NCBI RefSeq assembly: GCF_023078275.1
Contig: NC_062973.1
Span: 19,958,956 to 20,022,955 of the forward strand
Direction: 5' to 3'
Origin: Leguminivora glycinivorella
Taxonomy: Eukaryota; Arthropoda; Insecta; Lepidoptera; Tortricidae
DNA length: 64,000 nt
Shown: positions 1 through 11,241 of the stretch, piece by piece
How positions within the stretch are numbered: the stretch's first letter is position 1
How the letters are laid out: the number at the start of each line of letters is the position of its first letter
Program-made: the position numbers and the translations under genes
Notes under the pieces: model-generated
What the model was told of the DNA's origin: nothing
Databases searched by the model: none
The model's input: the letters and a program-made list of their open reading frames with translations, nothing else

Positions 1-452
1 TGTTTCGCATCTGTATTAACATTAGATTTATGTACTTGTCTAGTCTAAGCATATTTGTATACCTACTTGTAATACCTAATACCTAGTGAAGTTAATTTCT
101 ATAAGATTTCTATCGGTGAGAACCTGTAATTGGCCTCTTGTTTCTATTGTTTCTGTTAACATGTTTCATGTGCTGTTGGTTTTCCAATAAATAAATAATA
201 AATAATAAATAATAAATAATAATTAATGAATCTACGGTTGTACTCGAGTTATTATATCGCTATTGCTGCGACATGTTTCGAGCCAATTTCATTAATTATT
301 AAATAAAGACCGATTTAGACGGTACGAGATCTTGCATGAGTTTTATTACAAAGCAGCATTTAAATTGGTCATCTGATTGGCTGTAACCTCAACAGTCCGC
401 AAATATAAAACCGCATGTGAGTTCAGGCAAAGTCTAGAAGACCTTTAATACC
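1..452. other. AT-rich flank with AAT microsatellite and a TATA-like site
   Basis: No coding signal recognised. An (AATAAT)n tract lies at about 187-225 and includes AATAAA polyadenylation-like hexamers. A TATAAAA box at 404-410 is followed by an initiator-like TTCAGG at about 422, just ahead of the small ORF at 453. Confidence 0.4.
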
Positions 453-518
453 ATGGATACTAAGATTACGGATGCCGAGACCTCTAAGATGGAGAGCCTG
501 ATACTTACTCATTTTTGA
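453..518 (+). CDS. Tiny ORF downstream of a TATA box (unknown)
   Basis: A 21-codon ORF opens at ATG 453 in a reasonable context (ccATGG) and stops at TGA 516-518. It lies about 45 bp downstream of a TATAAAA box (404-410) and an initiator-like site. The peptide starts MDTKITDAETSK and matches no family I know. A dispersed repeat begins about 18 bp after the stop, so this could be the first exon of a gene or retroelement transcript cut off by that insertion. It could equally be chance: no donor site is obvious before the stop. Confidence 0.2.
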   Translation: MDTKITDAETSKMESLILTHF

Positions 519-535
519 AAGAGTTTGTTTACGTG

Positions 536-1088
536 TTTTTAGGGTTCCGTAGTCAACTAGGAACCCTTATAGTTTCGCCATGTCTGTCTGTCTGTCCGTC
601 CGTCCGTCCGTCCGTCCGCGGATAATCTCAGTAACCGTAAGCACTAGAAAGCTGAAACTTGGTACCAATATGTATATCAATCACGCCAACAAAGTGCAAA
701 AATAAAAAATGAAAAAAAATGTTTTATTAGGGTACCCCCCCTACATGTAAAGTGGGGGCTGATATTTTTTTTCATTCCAACCCCAACGTGTGATATATTG
801 TTGGATAGGTATTTAAAAATGAATAAGGGTTTACTCAGATCATTTTTTGATAATATTAATATTTTAGGAAATAATCGCTCCTAAAGGAAAAAAAAGTGCG
901 TCCCCCCCTCTAACTTTTGAACCATATGTTTAAAAAATATGAAAAAAATCACAAAAGTAGAACTTTATAAAAACTTTCTAGGAAAATTGTTTTGAACTTG
1001 ATAGGTTAAGTAATTTTTGAGAAAAATACGGAAAACTACGGAACCCTACACTGAGCGTGGCCCGACACGCTCTTGGCCGGTTTTTTGA
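536..1088 (+). repeat. Lepidopteran dispersed repeat (GGTTCCGTA family)
   Basis: It begins with AGGGTTCCGTA and a CTGT/CCGT microsatellite at about 580-616. It ends with ACGGAACCCT, the hairpin-prone GAGCGTGGCCCGACACGCTC, and a T-run. The same modules recur in opposite orientation at 16163-16770 and as a fragment at about 9510-9550. The family is very common in Lepidoptera. I cannot assign it to a class from the sequence; no ORF is visible. Confidence 0.7.
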
Positions 1089-1727
1089 TTTAGGGTACAG
1101 TGTGTTTATTAAATTTAACGGTAAACCACGCTGGGAACTCCGTGTACGCAAAATATATAGGTACATTATACAAGTTATCAATGTCTGCTGTGAATTCCAG
1201 TTACTGTGTATTATTTTCCTTCCTGTCTTATTTGTATTTATATAAACTTACCTAAATACATAACTTCCTTCGAAACGATGGAACTGAATTGTTTTCAGTT
1301 TTATGTATTGAAGGGACATGGGACAGACTTTTTTCGACAGCATTTTTTAAAGTACTTACTTCATAAATATTAAAAAGAAATTGCCTCTTACAACATTAAT
1401 TCAAGATGAGTTATTTGTAAAAATATATTAGGACCACAAAAAAGGGTAGCACAGAAGTTACATCATACAATATACGGTAGCAATACGAGCTTTCTATTAT
1501 CGGCTTGTAAAACAAAGAAAAGGAAAACAAAGCTTTCAAACCTGTCGATACTAACGTGCGCGAAAGGCGAATGTGATCTCATTACTTATGTAACCTTATT
1601 ATTTAAAACTAACAAGTTTTACTACTATCTAGTAATGTCTGTGGCATTTCACTTAGGGCCAGTCCACACTAGCGCCTCCCAAGCATCGGTGTCTAGCTAA
1701 CAATATGTTATGACAGATGCTGCCTAA
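1089..1727. other. Intergenic, nothing recognised
   Basis: AT-rich sequence with only short, unconvincing ORFs on either strand. Confidence 0.5.
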
Positions 1728-1872
1728 AGCTGTGTTTAGACGAGCAAGCTATTGCTGCAAGTTTTGAGACAGAAGTATATGCAAGAAAGATATGCAAATA
1801 TTTTCCACTCACTCTTACCTATAGTTGCATCTCAAAACTTGCAGCAATAACTTGCTAGTCTAAACTCAGCTT
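1728..1872. mobile_element. Foldback MITE
   Basis: Inverted arms of about 40 bp. The left arm begins AGCTGTGTTTAGACGAGCAA and the right arm is nearly its reverse complement, ending TAGTCTAAACTCAGCT. There is no ORF. The arms resemble those of the TTAA-flanked element at 30957-31099 (TTTAGACG motif). Confidence 0.7.
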
Positions 1873-1884
1873 AAGTAATTGTTT

Positions 1885-2172
1885 GAAGTGAAACTTCTGA
1901 TGCGTTTTCCAATTAATGACAGCGTCAAAAATTTAACGCTCAGTGTTGCCAACTCGAATTTTGAAAAAATGCTAGCCTGTTGCCAGGAACATGTCAAACA
2001 TATGCCAATTTTTAGAAGTGAAACTCTTGAGTTTATGATTTTTTTTTCAATAATTTGATCAATTAGCAATGTAAAATATTTAAAACGGTAAAAAGATGGA
2101 AGTGACTAAACGCAAAAACATGACAGTCACTTGACAAAATGTTTTTATGGTTATGTTACGAAGTTTCACTTC
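1885..2172. mobile_element. Short inverted-repeat element
   Basis: Terminal inverted repeats GAAGTGAAACTTC (1885-1897) and GAAGTTTCACTTC (2160-2172) enclose about 260 bp of non-coding DNA. A related internal motif (GAAGTGAAACTC) lies near 2018. This is inferred to be a non-autonomous DNA element; no target-site duplication was found. Confidence 0.45.
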
Positions 2173-2842
2173 TTTCGAGCGGAGGGACTCCACGCAGCAT
2201 TTTTTTTTTAAAGAGATCTTATAACGTTTTCGGTTATACGGACAAGTGGTTGGTCAGCCACTGTGCTGACACACGAGAAATAAATATGTGGTTTTTATTA
2301 AAGCTATTACTTTACCTAAACAATTTGTTTATTTTCCTTGCACGTGAATAGCGAGTGATGTGGTTCCATGAGGTAACTCACAATACAGTAATTTGACTCG
2401 TCACACGTTTACTATGAAAACTTCATTTTACCATTTACCTAACACATGCACAATGCCGTAAATCTTCGAGACATTTTGCATAATATAACTTGATTACTAA
2501 GCACCATCAATATGACGTTATTTTTGTACATGAGTTATAGTTTATTTAAAAAATCATGTTTAATACTAGCACGCCAATAAAAGGTATGTTTTGTAAGATA
2601 TACCTGCCTATCTTAGGTATCTCTTGTACCTACATCGACAATATAATTATTAACCTCAAGTTATGTCAGTGGAATTGGCATTGGTTACATCATAAATATG
2701 CTGCTATAATTCCTGATACTTTGTTATTTCTACTTCCTACATAGCATACATACGTTATACCTACATAAATGCATTATTTTAGTGGCCTTTTCCAACTTCC
2801 TGCTAAGTTCCCGGCGTAATTATTACATACTAAAGAACCACA
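2173..2842. other. Intergenic, nothing recognised
   Basis: AT-rich DNA without splice-flanked coding signal or clear repeat structure. Confidence 0.5.
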
Positions 2843-2970
2843 AATTAAAATTTTGAAAAAACCCCCGACCGCGACTTAGTGGACCGATTTTCATGAAACA
2901 TGGCTAAGAACTCTCCCGACTTTCAAACGTTAAACTTATAACACCCCGTCGTTTTTTCGTCGGGGGTTAA
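2843..2970. repeat. Internally deleted copy of CCCCCGAC/GTCGGGGG repeat
   Basis: Shares its start (CCACAAATTAAAATTTTG) and its end (ACACCCCGTCG, CGTCGGGGG, then TTAAAA) with the longer copy at 10150-10395. It lacks about 120 bp of the middle, including the CAGA-rich tract. The family is widespread in Lepidoptera. Confidence 0.7.
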
Positions 2971-3642
2971 AATTACAGATCATTCATTTGTATGATTATT
3001 TAAAGACAGCGTAACACGCACAATTTTTAGATATTGGCAGTAATTTACGACATATATTATTTAGTATACCTAGTAAAGAACGAAATATAAGCTTTTTCAT
3101 CACATTTGCTGTTTAAAGGTCTCATTGCGTCTACGTGTACTGAAGAATAATGTACTATTTTATTTCCAAGGGAGTAATGGATTTAGTTTTAAAAATTAAT
3201 TAAATCCGCATAATACTTCAGGCAAAGGATGTTTCAATCAGCCAATTTTTTTTTGCACAACTTAAATTTGACTATTAAGCTATAAATACGGTATGAAACG
3301 TGCATTTTATTTATGTTTTACAATTATTTCAATGTGTTTTACATTTATTTTGTAAATTTCACGTAGATAGATCCCGATCTAATAATTGGAACCCGTTCCA
3401 ATTGGTTAACTTTACGATCAATTGTTGGCAGAGGAGGAACCGAGGCATTTCTTAGTATACTGGCTTAGGCATGTAATCTACTGAGTAATATTTCGACCCC
3501 AGATGACTAGACTAGACCGTCGGTTGCCGACCCCTCGTCAGGTGTCTTTCCACGCGCGGTCATTGCCCCAGAGCGGTTTGGCCCGATCCTTGGGATAGCG
3601 AAAAAAATTTAGATGATACCATCGGCAACAGCAGCCGTCCTA
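2971..3642. other. Intergenic, nothing recognised
   Basis: AT-rich sequence. A GTTCCAATTGGTT stretch near 3393-3405 resembles the arms of the MITE at 25646-25787 and may be a worn fragment of that family. Confidence 0.4.
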
Positions 3643-3775
3643 GCCGAAATGACAATCGTTGACGATAGACGCCGTTCGAAACACAGTCTGGCTTTGTCGC
3701 GCCAATACGCAAGAGCGATAGAGATAACGATATTAACGTAAGCGTTTGTGCATTGTTTGGGCTACGCACCTACGC
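3643..3775. mobile_element. MITE relative of the element at 31731
   Basis: Carries CGCGCCAATACGCAAGAGCG in its middle, the reverse complement of the core at about 31808-31827. Its ends resemble GCCGAAATG and GGGCTACG. It is a worn, non-coding copy of the GGTACGTAGCC family. Confidence 0.5.
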
Positions 3776-4444
3776 TAGTAACTGTATATTTTGTATTCCT
3801 TATTACAACGGCATAAAGTCTATTGTCAGTTAAAGCTGTTGCTGGTTGTACGATTTACACGGGTTGTTGGGAGCTTGGTACCTATATGACTAAGGTCAAA
3901 GGAATTTTAACTTTGTTACTATGTTTATTCGTTCTATATTTAAATGGATGTTACGCACCGCGCCATGTGCTCGCGGTTGATTGCGCTGATATACAAATAT
4001 AGACTTTGGTAAAAGCTATAAAAAGGTTACATTCCTATGAATAGTGATTTTTCCGTCGCTTCGGTCTGAATTTTACCTGCTTATATATGAGTTTTAAGTT
4101 TTTTTTTGCGTTTGGAACGAGATCGAAAGCCTAAGGATTATTCTTCAGGTATGTTTTAATTTGACAGGGGTTCTAAAAATAACTAAAAGTTTTTTTTAAA
4201 TCTTATCCTGCTAAAAATTCCATTACTGAAGTTTTGGCAAGTAAGGCATACTACCATTAGTACCTACATCTTAGTAGTAGTTGGTCAAGTTAGACATGGG
4301 TCCAACTTGTCCAAATGTTGGCATTGTCTATGGGAATTGTTATTTTTGACGGCCCTGACTAGAACACTACCCCTTTCTGTTTTATTTCCACATTATTAAG
4401 TTTCACTATATTTTTTCAACTACCTATCATAATCTATCGTTCCA
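3776..4444. other. Intergenic, nothing recognised
   Basis: AT-rich DNA without a convincing gene or repeat. Confidence 0.5.
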
Positions 4445-4591
4445 TATCGACGGCGAAGTAACAAAAACTCCTAAGTACAGGTCGATTACAAAGATATGTA
4501 TAACTTTTTCACCTTATTACAATGCAATAAGTGGATACATATCTCTGTAGTCGACTGTACTTAGGAGTTCTTGTTACTTCGCCGTCGATAT
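4445..4591. mobile_element. Long-arm palindromic MITE
   Basis: Near-perfect foldback. The outer arms, starting ATATCGACGGCGAAGTAAC, are about 33 bp each. They enclose an inner foldback (about 4474-4562) with the GTACAGKTCGAYTACAAAGA core also seen in the shorter element at 6997-7091. Either the shorter family inserted at the centre of another palindrome, or two length variants of one family are present. Confidence 0.75.
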
Positions 4592-4639
4592 TGGATTGTT
4601 ACTTTGCGATTAGTAGCCCATTTTACTTTTCCACATATT

Positions 4640-4850
4640 ATCATACTAGCTTTTGCCTGCGGCTTCGCTCGCGTTAGAAAGAGACAAAAAGTAGCCTATG
4701 TCACTCTCCATCCCTTCAACTATCTCCACTTAAAAAATCATGTCAATTCGTCGCTCCGTTTTGCCGTGAAAGACGGAAAAACAAACAGACACACACACTT
4801 TCCCATTTATATAAGTAATATAGTATAATATAGTATGGAAGTATGGATTA
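4640..4850 (+). repeat. Dispersed lepidopteran repeat with TATAGTAT tail
   Basis: Contains the recognisable run ACTAGCTTTTGCCTGCGGCT, then AGAAAGAGACAAAAAGTAGC, then a CAGACACACACAC stretch, and ends in repeated ATAGTATGG units. This block is extremely common in Lepidoptera. The simple tail suggests a retroposon, but its class is not resolved and it has no ORF. Confidence 0.55.
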
Positions 4851-6242
4851 GTATGGATTAGACAACGAATACCACTTGTAATTTTAACTCGTAACTTCTT
4901 GAAATGGGCCATTATTTATTTATTATTTATTTATTTTAGGTAATTACAAACAAAAATCTCTAATTAATTACACAGTATCGTTAAACCAATAAGGTTTGTC
5001 TCGATACCCATAACATAGATAGCTCGATCTATCAAAAATTGTCCCTAAGTATTATAATTATTTATGCAAGAATGTGTATCCCTATAGTCAGCAAGCCCAC
5101 CCATGAAGACCCTGACAGCATTATATGATGTAATATGAAATGAAATCATCTCAAGGTATTATTCCGTATGGCAACGAAATTCGCGCATTTTGCAAAAAGG
5201 AGTTCCACGTGTAACCTTGTTAGCGGAAGAAATGCAAGTTTGCAATGATTCCATTGTATTACAAGAGTGGAACCTCGGTAATTCGAACCTATCCTCATCA
5301 AAATTGAGCTCTCACAAAATTGCAAGTCATTTTTTTTAATACTGATATAACAAACCTCGAATGACAAACAACGTTACAAAAATCCACCAAGGGTACCAAA
5401 TAAAGGAAGTTTTGAGTTAAATAGGTAAAACGCGAATTACCTAAAATTCGTATAGTGCTAGAAAGGTGCACTATTTTCTTCGAGTTACTTACGTAGAAGT
5501 TTATTCATAAATAACTTCAAAATGTAGAGGTGTTTCAATTTGGAATGTTCTGGGCTGGATAACCGTGATTTTTGGCTTTGTGTAGTAATGATATATAGAT
5601 GCAGGGGAGTGAAGTATACTTGGCTGTGCCTAGAATTTGACCACGTGACTCCCTTCCCTGACTATAATACTGGATCCGATCCCTTGCCATGAAGGGTAAC
5701 TGTGACTTTTGCATCAACCACAGTTGCATCAACAACAGATAGCAGACACTTCAACATCACGCAGCGGACGTTTACGGAAATTTCCTTACAAAAAAGTTAG
5801 CGAACGGTAAATTCGGTAAGGGACGGTTTGGTGCAACAGACCCATAATATGAATTTATTGCACGTTAACCAGTGTTCTGCCTCGTTCGTGTTATCGAGGT
5901 TGCACTGTGTATACTTGTTAATATACCTACTACTAACGTCATTCGTGTAAATGATCGTATTGATCATCGATAGACATTATTTCTTTACAATAAGATATAA
6001 TAATTAGAGCATACTTATTTTTGCTTACTAGCATATCAATATGCACTTGCTCTGCCACACATCGTCGGTTAAGCAACCTGCTCGATTATTTGTAAGAATT
6101 ACAGACACAGCATTTTTTTTAATCTTTAGTATAGGTATTTACCTATAAAATAACAGAACTTAGTAAGGAACCAGGTAAGTTGGCGGCGATTTTTAGAAAC
6201 TCGTTGTAAATATCATCATATTATTATATTTTAGCAGCGGTT
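4851..6242. other. Intergenic, nothing recognised
   Basis: A TTTATTATTTATT tract (4914-4936) is followed by sequence resembling a worn retroposon tail, up to about 5130. The remainder has no identifiable gene. Confidence 0.4.
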
Positions 6243-6515
6243 ACAAGTAGCGGCACGTAAGTTTAGCGCTGACCGTTATTGCGCAGAAGTCAAAAACAGC
6301 GGGCCGATTTTTGAGTCTCACGCGTTCGAATTCAGAAAATTGTCACTGAAAATAATAAGCAAGTCACCGTTTTCAACCGGTATTTTAGTGACAAAATCCC
6401 GTATGCGAGATTCAAAAATCGCCCTCCAGGTCTCTCAGGGGTTTACAGGGGGCGAAGGGTATGCGTCCACATGCGCAGCTAGCACTCAACGCTAAACTTA
6501 CGTGCCGCCACTTGT
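6243..6515. mobile_element. Nested foldback elements
   Basis: Outer arms ACAAGTAGCGGCACGTAAG (from 6243) and the matching CTTACGTGCCGCCACTTGT (to 6515) enclose an inner inverted repeat. The inner one starts GGGCCGATTTTTGAGTCTC at 6301 and ends GATTCAAAAATCGCCCT at 6425. The inner family is the one that forms the outer shell at 7555-7810. Confidence 0.65.
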
Positions 6516-6996
6516 ACGGCTTGTACCTATTTCGATTTATCTCAGTAATTGCCAACAATACGAGTACACAACAAAATATCATTTTACTGTGTAAATCGTA
6601 ATTCCTTGAAGGACGTATTTTTGAAGGACGGTAAAAAAATCCCACAAAAAAACCCACAAATGGAAGGACCGTTCTGCCTTATTAAAACCATTCAAAACAA
6701 ATTGCTTCACACACATTATCGCAGCCAATCAAAGTGGCCGAACGAAATCATAATACACGTGACGCTGGAGTGACACGTCTGGTGGTAAAGTAATGTCGTT
6801 GTAGTCACGTCTGTCGTTTACGACGTATTCTTTATGCTTTACCCTGACGTTTGTTAGTGGCAATTCATGGTTATGGTCCAATGCTTAGTCAATTTGTAAT
6901 TGTATGGGTGTGTCATCAGAAAGTTGATTACTTTGTAAATTAGTACACATCACCATCAGGTTCTCATCAGTTCAAATGAGGTCTTCAACGGGTCAA
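6516..6996. other. Intergenic, nothing recognised
   Basis: A 74-codon ORF in this stretch lacks splice context and looks like chance. Confidence 0.45.
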
Positions 6997-7091
6997 GTAC
7001 AGTCGACTACAAAGATATGTATACACTTTTTCACCTTAATACAATGCAATGAGGTGAAAAAATTGATACATATCTTTGTAGTCGACTGTAC
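6997..7091. mobile_element. 95-bp palindromic MITE
   Basis: GTACAGTCGACTACAAAGAT at the left matches its reverse complement at the right end (ATCTTTGTAGTCGACTGTAC), with a short spacer containing GGTGAAAAA. A TA target duplication is embedded in the GTAC ends. Same core as the inner part of 4445-4591. Confidence 0.75.
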
Positions 7092-7554
7092 CAACTCGTA
7101 TTCAAATATCCAGTTACAATACTGGCGCCTTTAGTATTCTTTTGTCTATGCTATATGCTCATCACTCTTAAAGTTGCAAAAACTACCATTTGACGAAATT
7201 GATTAGGTACCCAGAAGAAAATAAAAGTGCTAAATCACTGTGATAGGTCTTACTCTTACAATTCTCTCTCTTATTAAATTTTCTTGTGGCCCTAAATTCG
7301 TGACAAAGGTGTTGGTGTATCATAGTAAACCCCGATGAAAATTTTGTCCAATTTGTAAGGCTCAAAAATACGCCCGTCAAACGGATTTCACTCTATTCCA
7401 AACAAGACAAACTCTTATTTTTACTTATGTCAACGTTTAAATATGCCTTATAACTTATAAGAGCTCTAAACTGTCTGTCTACAAACAATTCAGGGTCCTG
7501 AATTGTGTCGGTCGTTTTTCCGTGCGTCGATAATTTGATTTTGGAATACGATCC
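7092..7554. other. Intergenic, nothing recognised
   Basis: No gene or repeat structure recognised. Confidence 0.45.
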
Positions 7555-7810
7555 GGGGACCGAATCTCGAACGCATGAATTCACCGTTCGAAAGTCGTAG
7601 CATTAGGCCGTTTTCACATTATCCGATCCGATATCGGATGTCGGAAGGATTTCAATGGAAAAAATCCAAGATGGCGCCTGTAATGTATGGGATATCGGTC
7701 CGACATCCGATATCGGATCGGATAATGTGAAAACGCACTTACGTTTACGTCGTTTTCCACAGACTTTCGAACGGCGAATTCATACGTTCGAGACTCAAAA
7801 ATCGGTCCCC
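7555..7810. mobile_element. MITE inserted inside another MITE
   Basis: Outer arms: GGGGACCGAATCTCGAACGC on the left, and GAGACTCAAAAATCGGTCCCC ending at 7810 on the right. In the loop sits a second foldback (about 7606-7735) with arms GTTTTCACATTATCCGATCC and GGATCGGATAATGTGAAAAC. Both are recognisable lepidopteran non-autonomous families without ORFs. The inner one must be the younger. Confidence 0.75.
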
Positions 7811-9206
7811 TGAATGTAAAGTTCCTTACATCGAAACCCAAACAAAAATTTGGTCACGAAACTGCCCGTGCTTTTAATAAACCAGGCCACCCACGCTTCC
7901 ATGAAGTAATTACGAGTAAGCCGCGTCCCGTTAAGGTTGTATATACTCTGGTCAAAAGTGGGTCGTTTTGGCACTTAGCAGAAACGGTCAGCGGTGACTG
8001 GTGACCATTCGCAGAACGGGAACGTATGTATTGAAATATGGACCTTTTTAATTTTAGACCGCTATGGAAAAAAGTCAACATAATGTGAAATTGAAAATAT
8101 TTACCTATAAAATTGTGCTCTTTACGTATATAAAAAGAAACAAAAAGTACTACCTATTACTTGTTTCAGTTAGAGCAACTTTTTATCTTAAGGAATAGTT
8201 TAAGTAAGATCAGTTGAAGCATCAGTGCTTCTTATTTGGGAGCTCTAATTTGAAATCAACCTGATATGAAACTATATATTATTTTATAATCTAAAAATGT
8301 GTGACACTTCGCCAAATATTTATATTTAATCTCAAAATATTGTCTGAAATATGCGCATATTATGCTCGTGTTACATGATCAGTGTTCCTCACAGTCACAC
8401 GTCTGACGTTCATGCCATGATTTATCTGTTTCCTGACAACCCGTATCGTTCAAAGTGACTGATGTATATGATGTGTGTCAATACAGATTGGATATTGCTA
8501 TGGATTACGTCGTTTTTTTGTGTAAATGCTGTCACGTGGAAATGTTGTAACCTCTACGGATATTCGGAAGTGGTTTTGATATGTAACTTTACAGTAATAC
8601 ACCGTGATTATTTCCTCCTTAAAATAACATAAAAACTCGAAGTCTTGGTTCAAAATTAACTCAAATATTTAAAGTATAAAAGCTGACATTTTTAACTAAT
8701 GTCTGTATTAGCACTACCTACCCCACTGAATAGTTATTACTGCCATAAGGAACAACTGTACGTACCTACTTATACTGTTAGATCATCACTATTCAGTTGT
8801 TAAAGTAGTCGTTTTATGCTCATAGTGAATTATTACTTTGTAGATAATATCCTTCTCGATTTCGAAGCGATAATTTATGCGACAAAAGTCACTTTCTACC
8901 ATTGTTACAGGGAAAGTGGTAGTGGTATACATTAACTCATATGTGAGTAATCGGTGTCAGACCGTCGCGTCGATATTTCGATCTCTTTTGCTGGAAATGT
9001 GTTGCAATATTTTAAGTGCACTTCACACTGGCGCGAAAGTAAGCACGATTTTGTACCAGTTTGCGATGTGAAGACCTCGGTTTCGTAATGCCTGTAGAAG
9101 TATAGAGATAACATTTAGAGTAGGTAGTATAAGTTTGTGATTAAAAAGATCATACTTTGGCGGCACATGAAATATGATATTTAAATGGATCAAGGCACAT
9201 AATTAT
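7811..9206. other. Intergenic, nothing recognised
   Basis: About 1.4 kb of AT-rich DNA. The ORFs here are short and lack splice or composition support. Confidence 0.5.
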
Positions 9207-9225
9207 TTGGCTGCGCATTGAAGAG

Positions 9226-9385
9226 CATTGAAAATGAAAATGAAAATGAAATATTTATTTTTCTAGTAGGCATATTACAATGCGCATATGAACGTCAAAT
9301 AAAGCTACGCCGGCTCTAACCCTACGCCTCAGCCTCGAGAAGACTTCAGTCCCCCCTCAGTTGGGAGGGGGGTATCCACTATGGG
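9226..9385 (-). repeat. Retroposon 3' tail, left part (split by a MITE)
   Basis: Starts with (AAAATG)n at about 9226-9250, followed by a conserved block (TAGGCATATTACAATGCGCA, CGGCTCTAACCCTACGCC) that recurs at about 27763-27930. The hexamer tract reads as the simple 3' tail of a LINE-type retroposon on the - strand. The copy is interrupted at 9386 by an inserted element and resumes at 9769. Confidence 0.7.
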
Positions 9386-9768
9386 GAATACTTCCCGATT
9401 CGCCGGATTCCTGTTTTGCCGGATTCTTGTTTCGTCGGATTCTTGTTTAGTCAGATTCTTGTTTCGTCGGAAATATTAATATACAATAAAATCACCCAGG
9501 TAAAGGAAACCTACACTGAGCGTTGCCCGACACGCTCTTGGTCGGTTTTTTTTTTATCTAAAGACATGATATAATAAAATAGAACCGAGCGAAGCTCGGT
9601 CGCCCAGATATTTTTTATTAATGTAACAAAGTGTCTGCATTTTATTTAATAGATAGGTAAAGCCGCGATATTTCTATAGTATTTCTTAATTAAAAAAACG
9701 TGGCGAAATAAGAATCCGACAAAACAAGAATCCGGCAAAACAGGAATCCGGCGAATCGGGAAGTATTC
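9386..9768. mobile_element. hAT-like MITE with 8-bp TSD ACTATGGG
   Basis: Terminal inverted repeats begin GAATACTTCCCGATTCGCCG and continue for about 45-50 bp with repeated CCGGATTCTTGTTT units. The element is flanked by ACTATGGG at 9378-9385 and 9769-9776. The related retroposon tail near 27900 has a single ACTATGGG and no insert, so it is the empty site. The middle is a mosaic: about 9510-9550 matches the end of the 536-1088 repeat, and about 9555-9612 matches part of the SINE-like repeat at 17861. An 8-bp duplication fits hAT elements. No transposase ORF. Confidence 0.85.
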
Positions 9769-10149
9769 ACTATGGGACCGGCAAGAAACTCGGCGGGCAA
9801 CTTCTTTTCAAAACATTACCTACATCTTATAATTAACATGCATTAAATAACAAGATATAATTTAACATGCAAAAGTATCATCAAAGAATATGAACATTTT
9901 CAACTTGCGTCATGACGTTCAAACAATCGTCGACTTATATACATGAAAATAAATATACTTACATACAAGTGACCCAATGTAACATATTGAGTAAATAAGT
10001 ATGTCAGATAGTCATTGTCTCGCAGGAGATTTGTTATCAAAAACAAAATACTCTTGGGCACCTCAGTATTGATTTAGTTCATAAACTATAGGATACTGTA
10101 ACTGCCAGCCAGTTACATATTCTGGCGCTAAAAGTTATAAGTAGTACCT
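9769..10149. other. Retroposon remainder and unrecognised DNA
   Basis: The first tens of bases (ACCGGCAAGAAA...) continue the retroposon tail interrupted at 9386. Beyond that nothing is recognised. Confidence 0.4.
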
Positions 10150-10395
10150 AACCACAAAATTAAAATTTTGAAAAAACCGCCGACATAGTGGACCGGTTTT
10201 CATGAAACATTACTAAGAACACTCCCGACTAACTCAGCATTCAGACAAAAAAACTAAATCTAAATCGGTTCATCCGTTCGGGAACTACGATGCCACAGAC
10301 AGACACACACACAGACAGACAAACAAACTGACAGACAGACAGACAGACACGTCAAACTTATAACACCCCGTCGTTTTTGCGTCGGGGGTTAAAAA
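10150..10395. repeat. CCCCCGAC/GTCGGGGG repeat, fuller copy
   Basis: Same ends as 2843-2970, but it retains the middle with GGTTCATCCGTTCGGGAACT and a (CAGA)n tract at about 10296-10350. Non-coding, and common in Lepidoptera. Confidence 0.75.
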
Positions 10396-11141
10396 TTAAT
10401 CGGTTACGTGAAACTAAGTATTAAGACAAGCTTCTGATTGTGATTCACCACAGTTGTGCAAGTGTGCAAGGCACCTTAAGCAGTCCTCCAGTGTGTTGTA
10501 GACATAACGGAAATCTGAGGAAATGTGTGATTCAGGCGACTTGGATGAGTATTATGTCTCACACCGATTTTAACCACTGAGTAATAGAGTGAGTTCAATC
10601 CAGGACGAGGGTCAGATTTAGAACGTGAATCAATACAACAAGTACAGTTGATTCATAGTTATATTTACATTTGGATAACTTTGTACTATGAAATATATTA
10701 TTTTGTATGTGTTATGTTTGAAGTTTCTGAAAAAAAACTATAGGTAGGTTAAATTAAGGGTCTGATCAATATGTAATCGATTAAAACAACATGATTGTAA
10801 AGTCGCCGTGTTATTTAATCAATTCATCTCACATTATGATCCTCAACCTTTAAAATAATAAAATTGTGCAAAAATATTGATATTTTATATAATGGTTTGT
10901 TTACATTGTTGACAATTTCTATTTATTGACAGCGATTTTATCAACTTCACTAGATATTTAAAAAAAAAAAACAATTTTAAGGCTACAACAAACACTTTAT
11001 TGCTTCGTTTTTTACGTAAATATATAGCGAATAAGATTGCCTAGACAATTTCGTTAAAGTTTGTCCCGGTATCGCCACTAAAATAATTTATAATATTTAA
11101 ATATGTACTACCTAATCCGCAAACGACACAACTGACACGAG
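10396..11141. other. Intergenic, nothing recognised
   Basis: AT-rich DNA upstream of the promoter-like region; no coding signal. Confidence 0.45.
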
Positions 11142-11241
11142 TGACGTCACAACTTGCGAACGCACTGTTTTCAGTCGCGCGGCATCGCTTGTAGACGACG
11201 AACCTGTGTCAGTGTGTTTCGCGTGGTCACGTGTCATAATA
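11142..11241 (+). promoter_or_regulatory. Promoter-like region with CRE and initiator
   Basis: A perfect CRE palindrome TGACGTCA at 11142-11149 is followed by an arthropod initiator TCAGTC at 11171-11176. About 65 bases of GC-richer sequence then lead to ATG 11242. The local GC rise within AT-rich DNA, together with these two motifs, suggests a transcription start near 11173. Confidence 0.45.

Noticed and set aside
580..620. CRISPR-like short repeats (CTGT/CCGT)
   Set aside because: Simple microsatellite within a dispersed repeat; no spacers.
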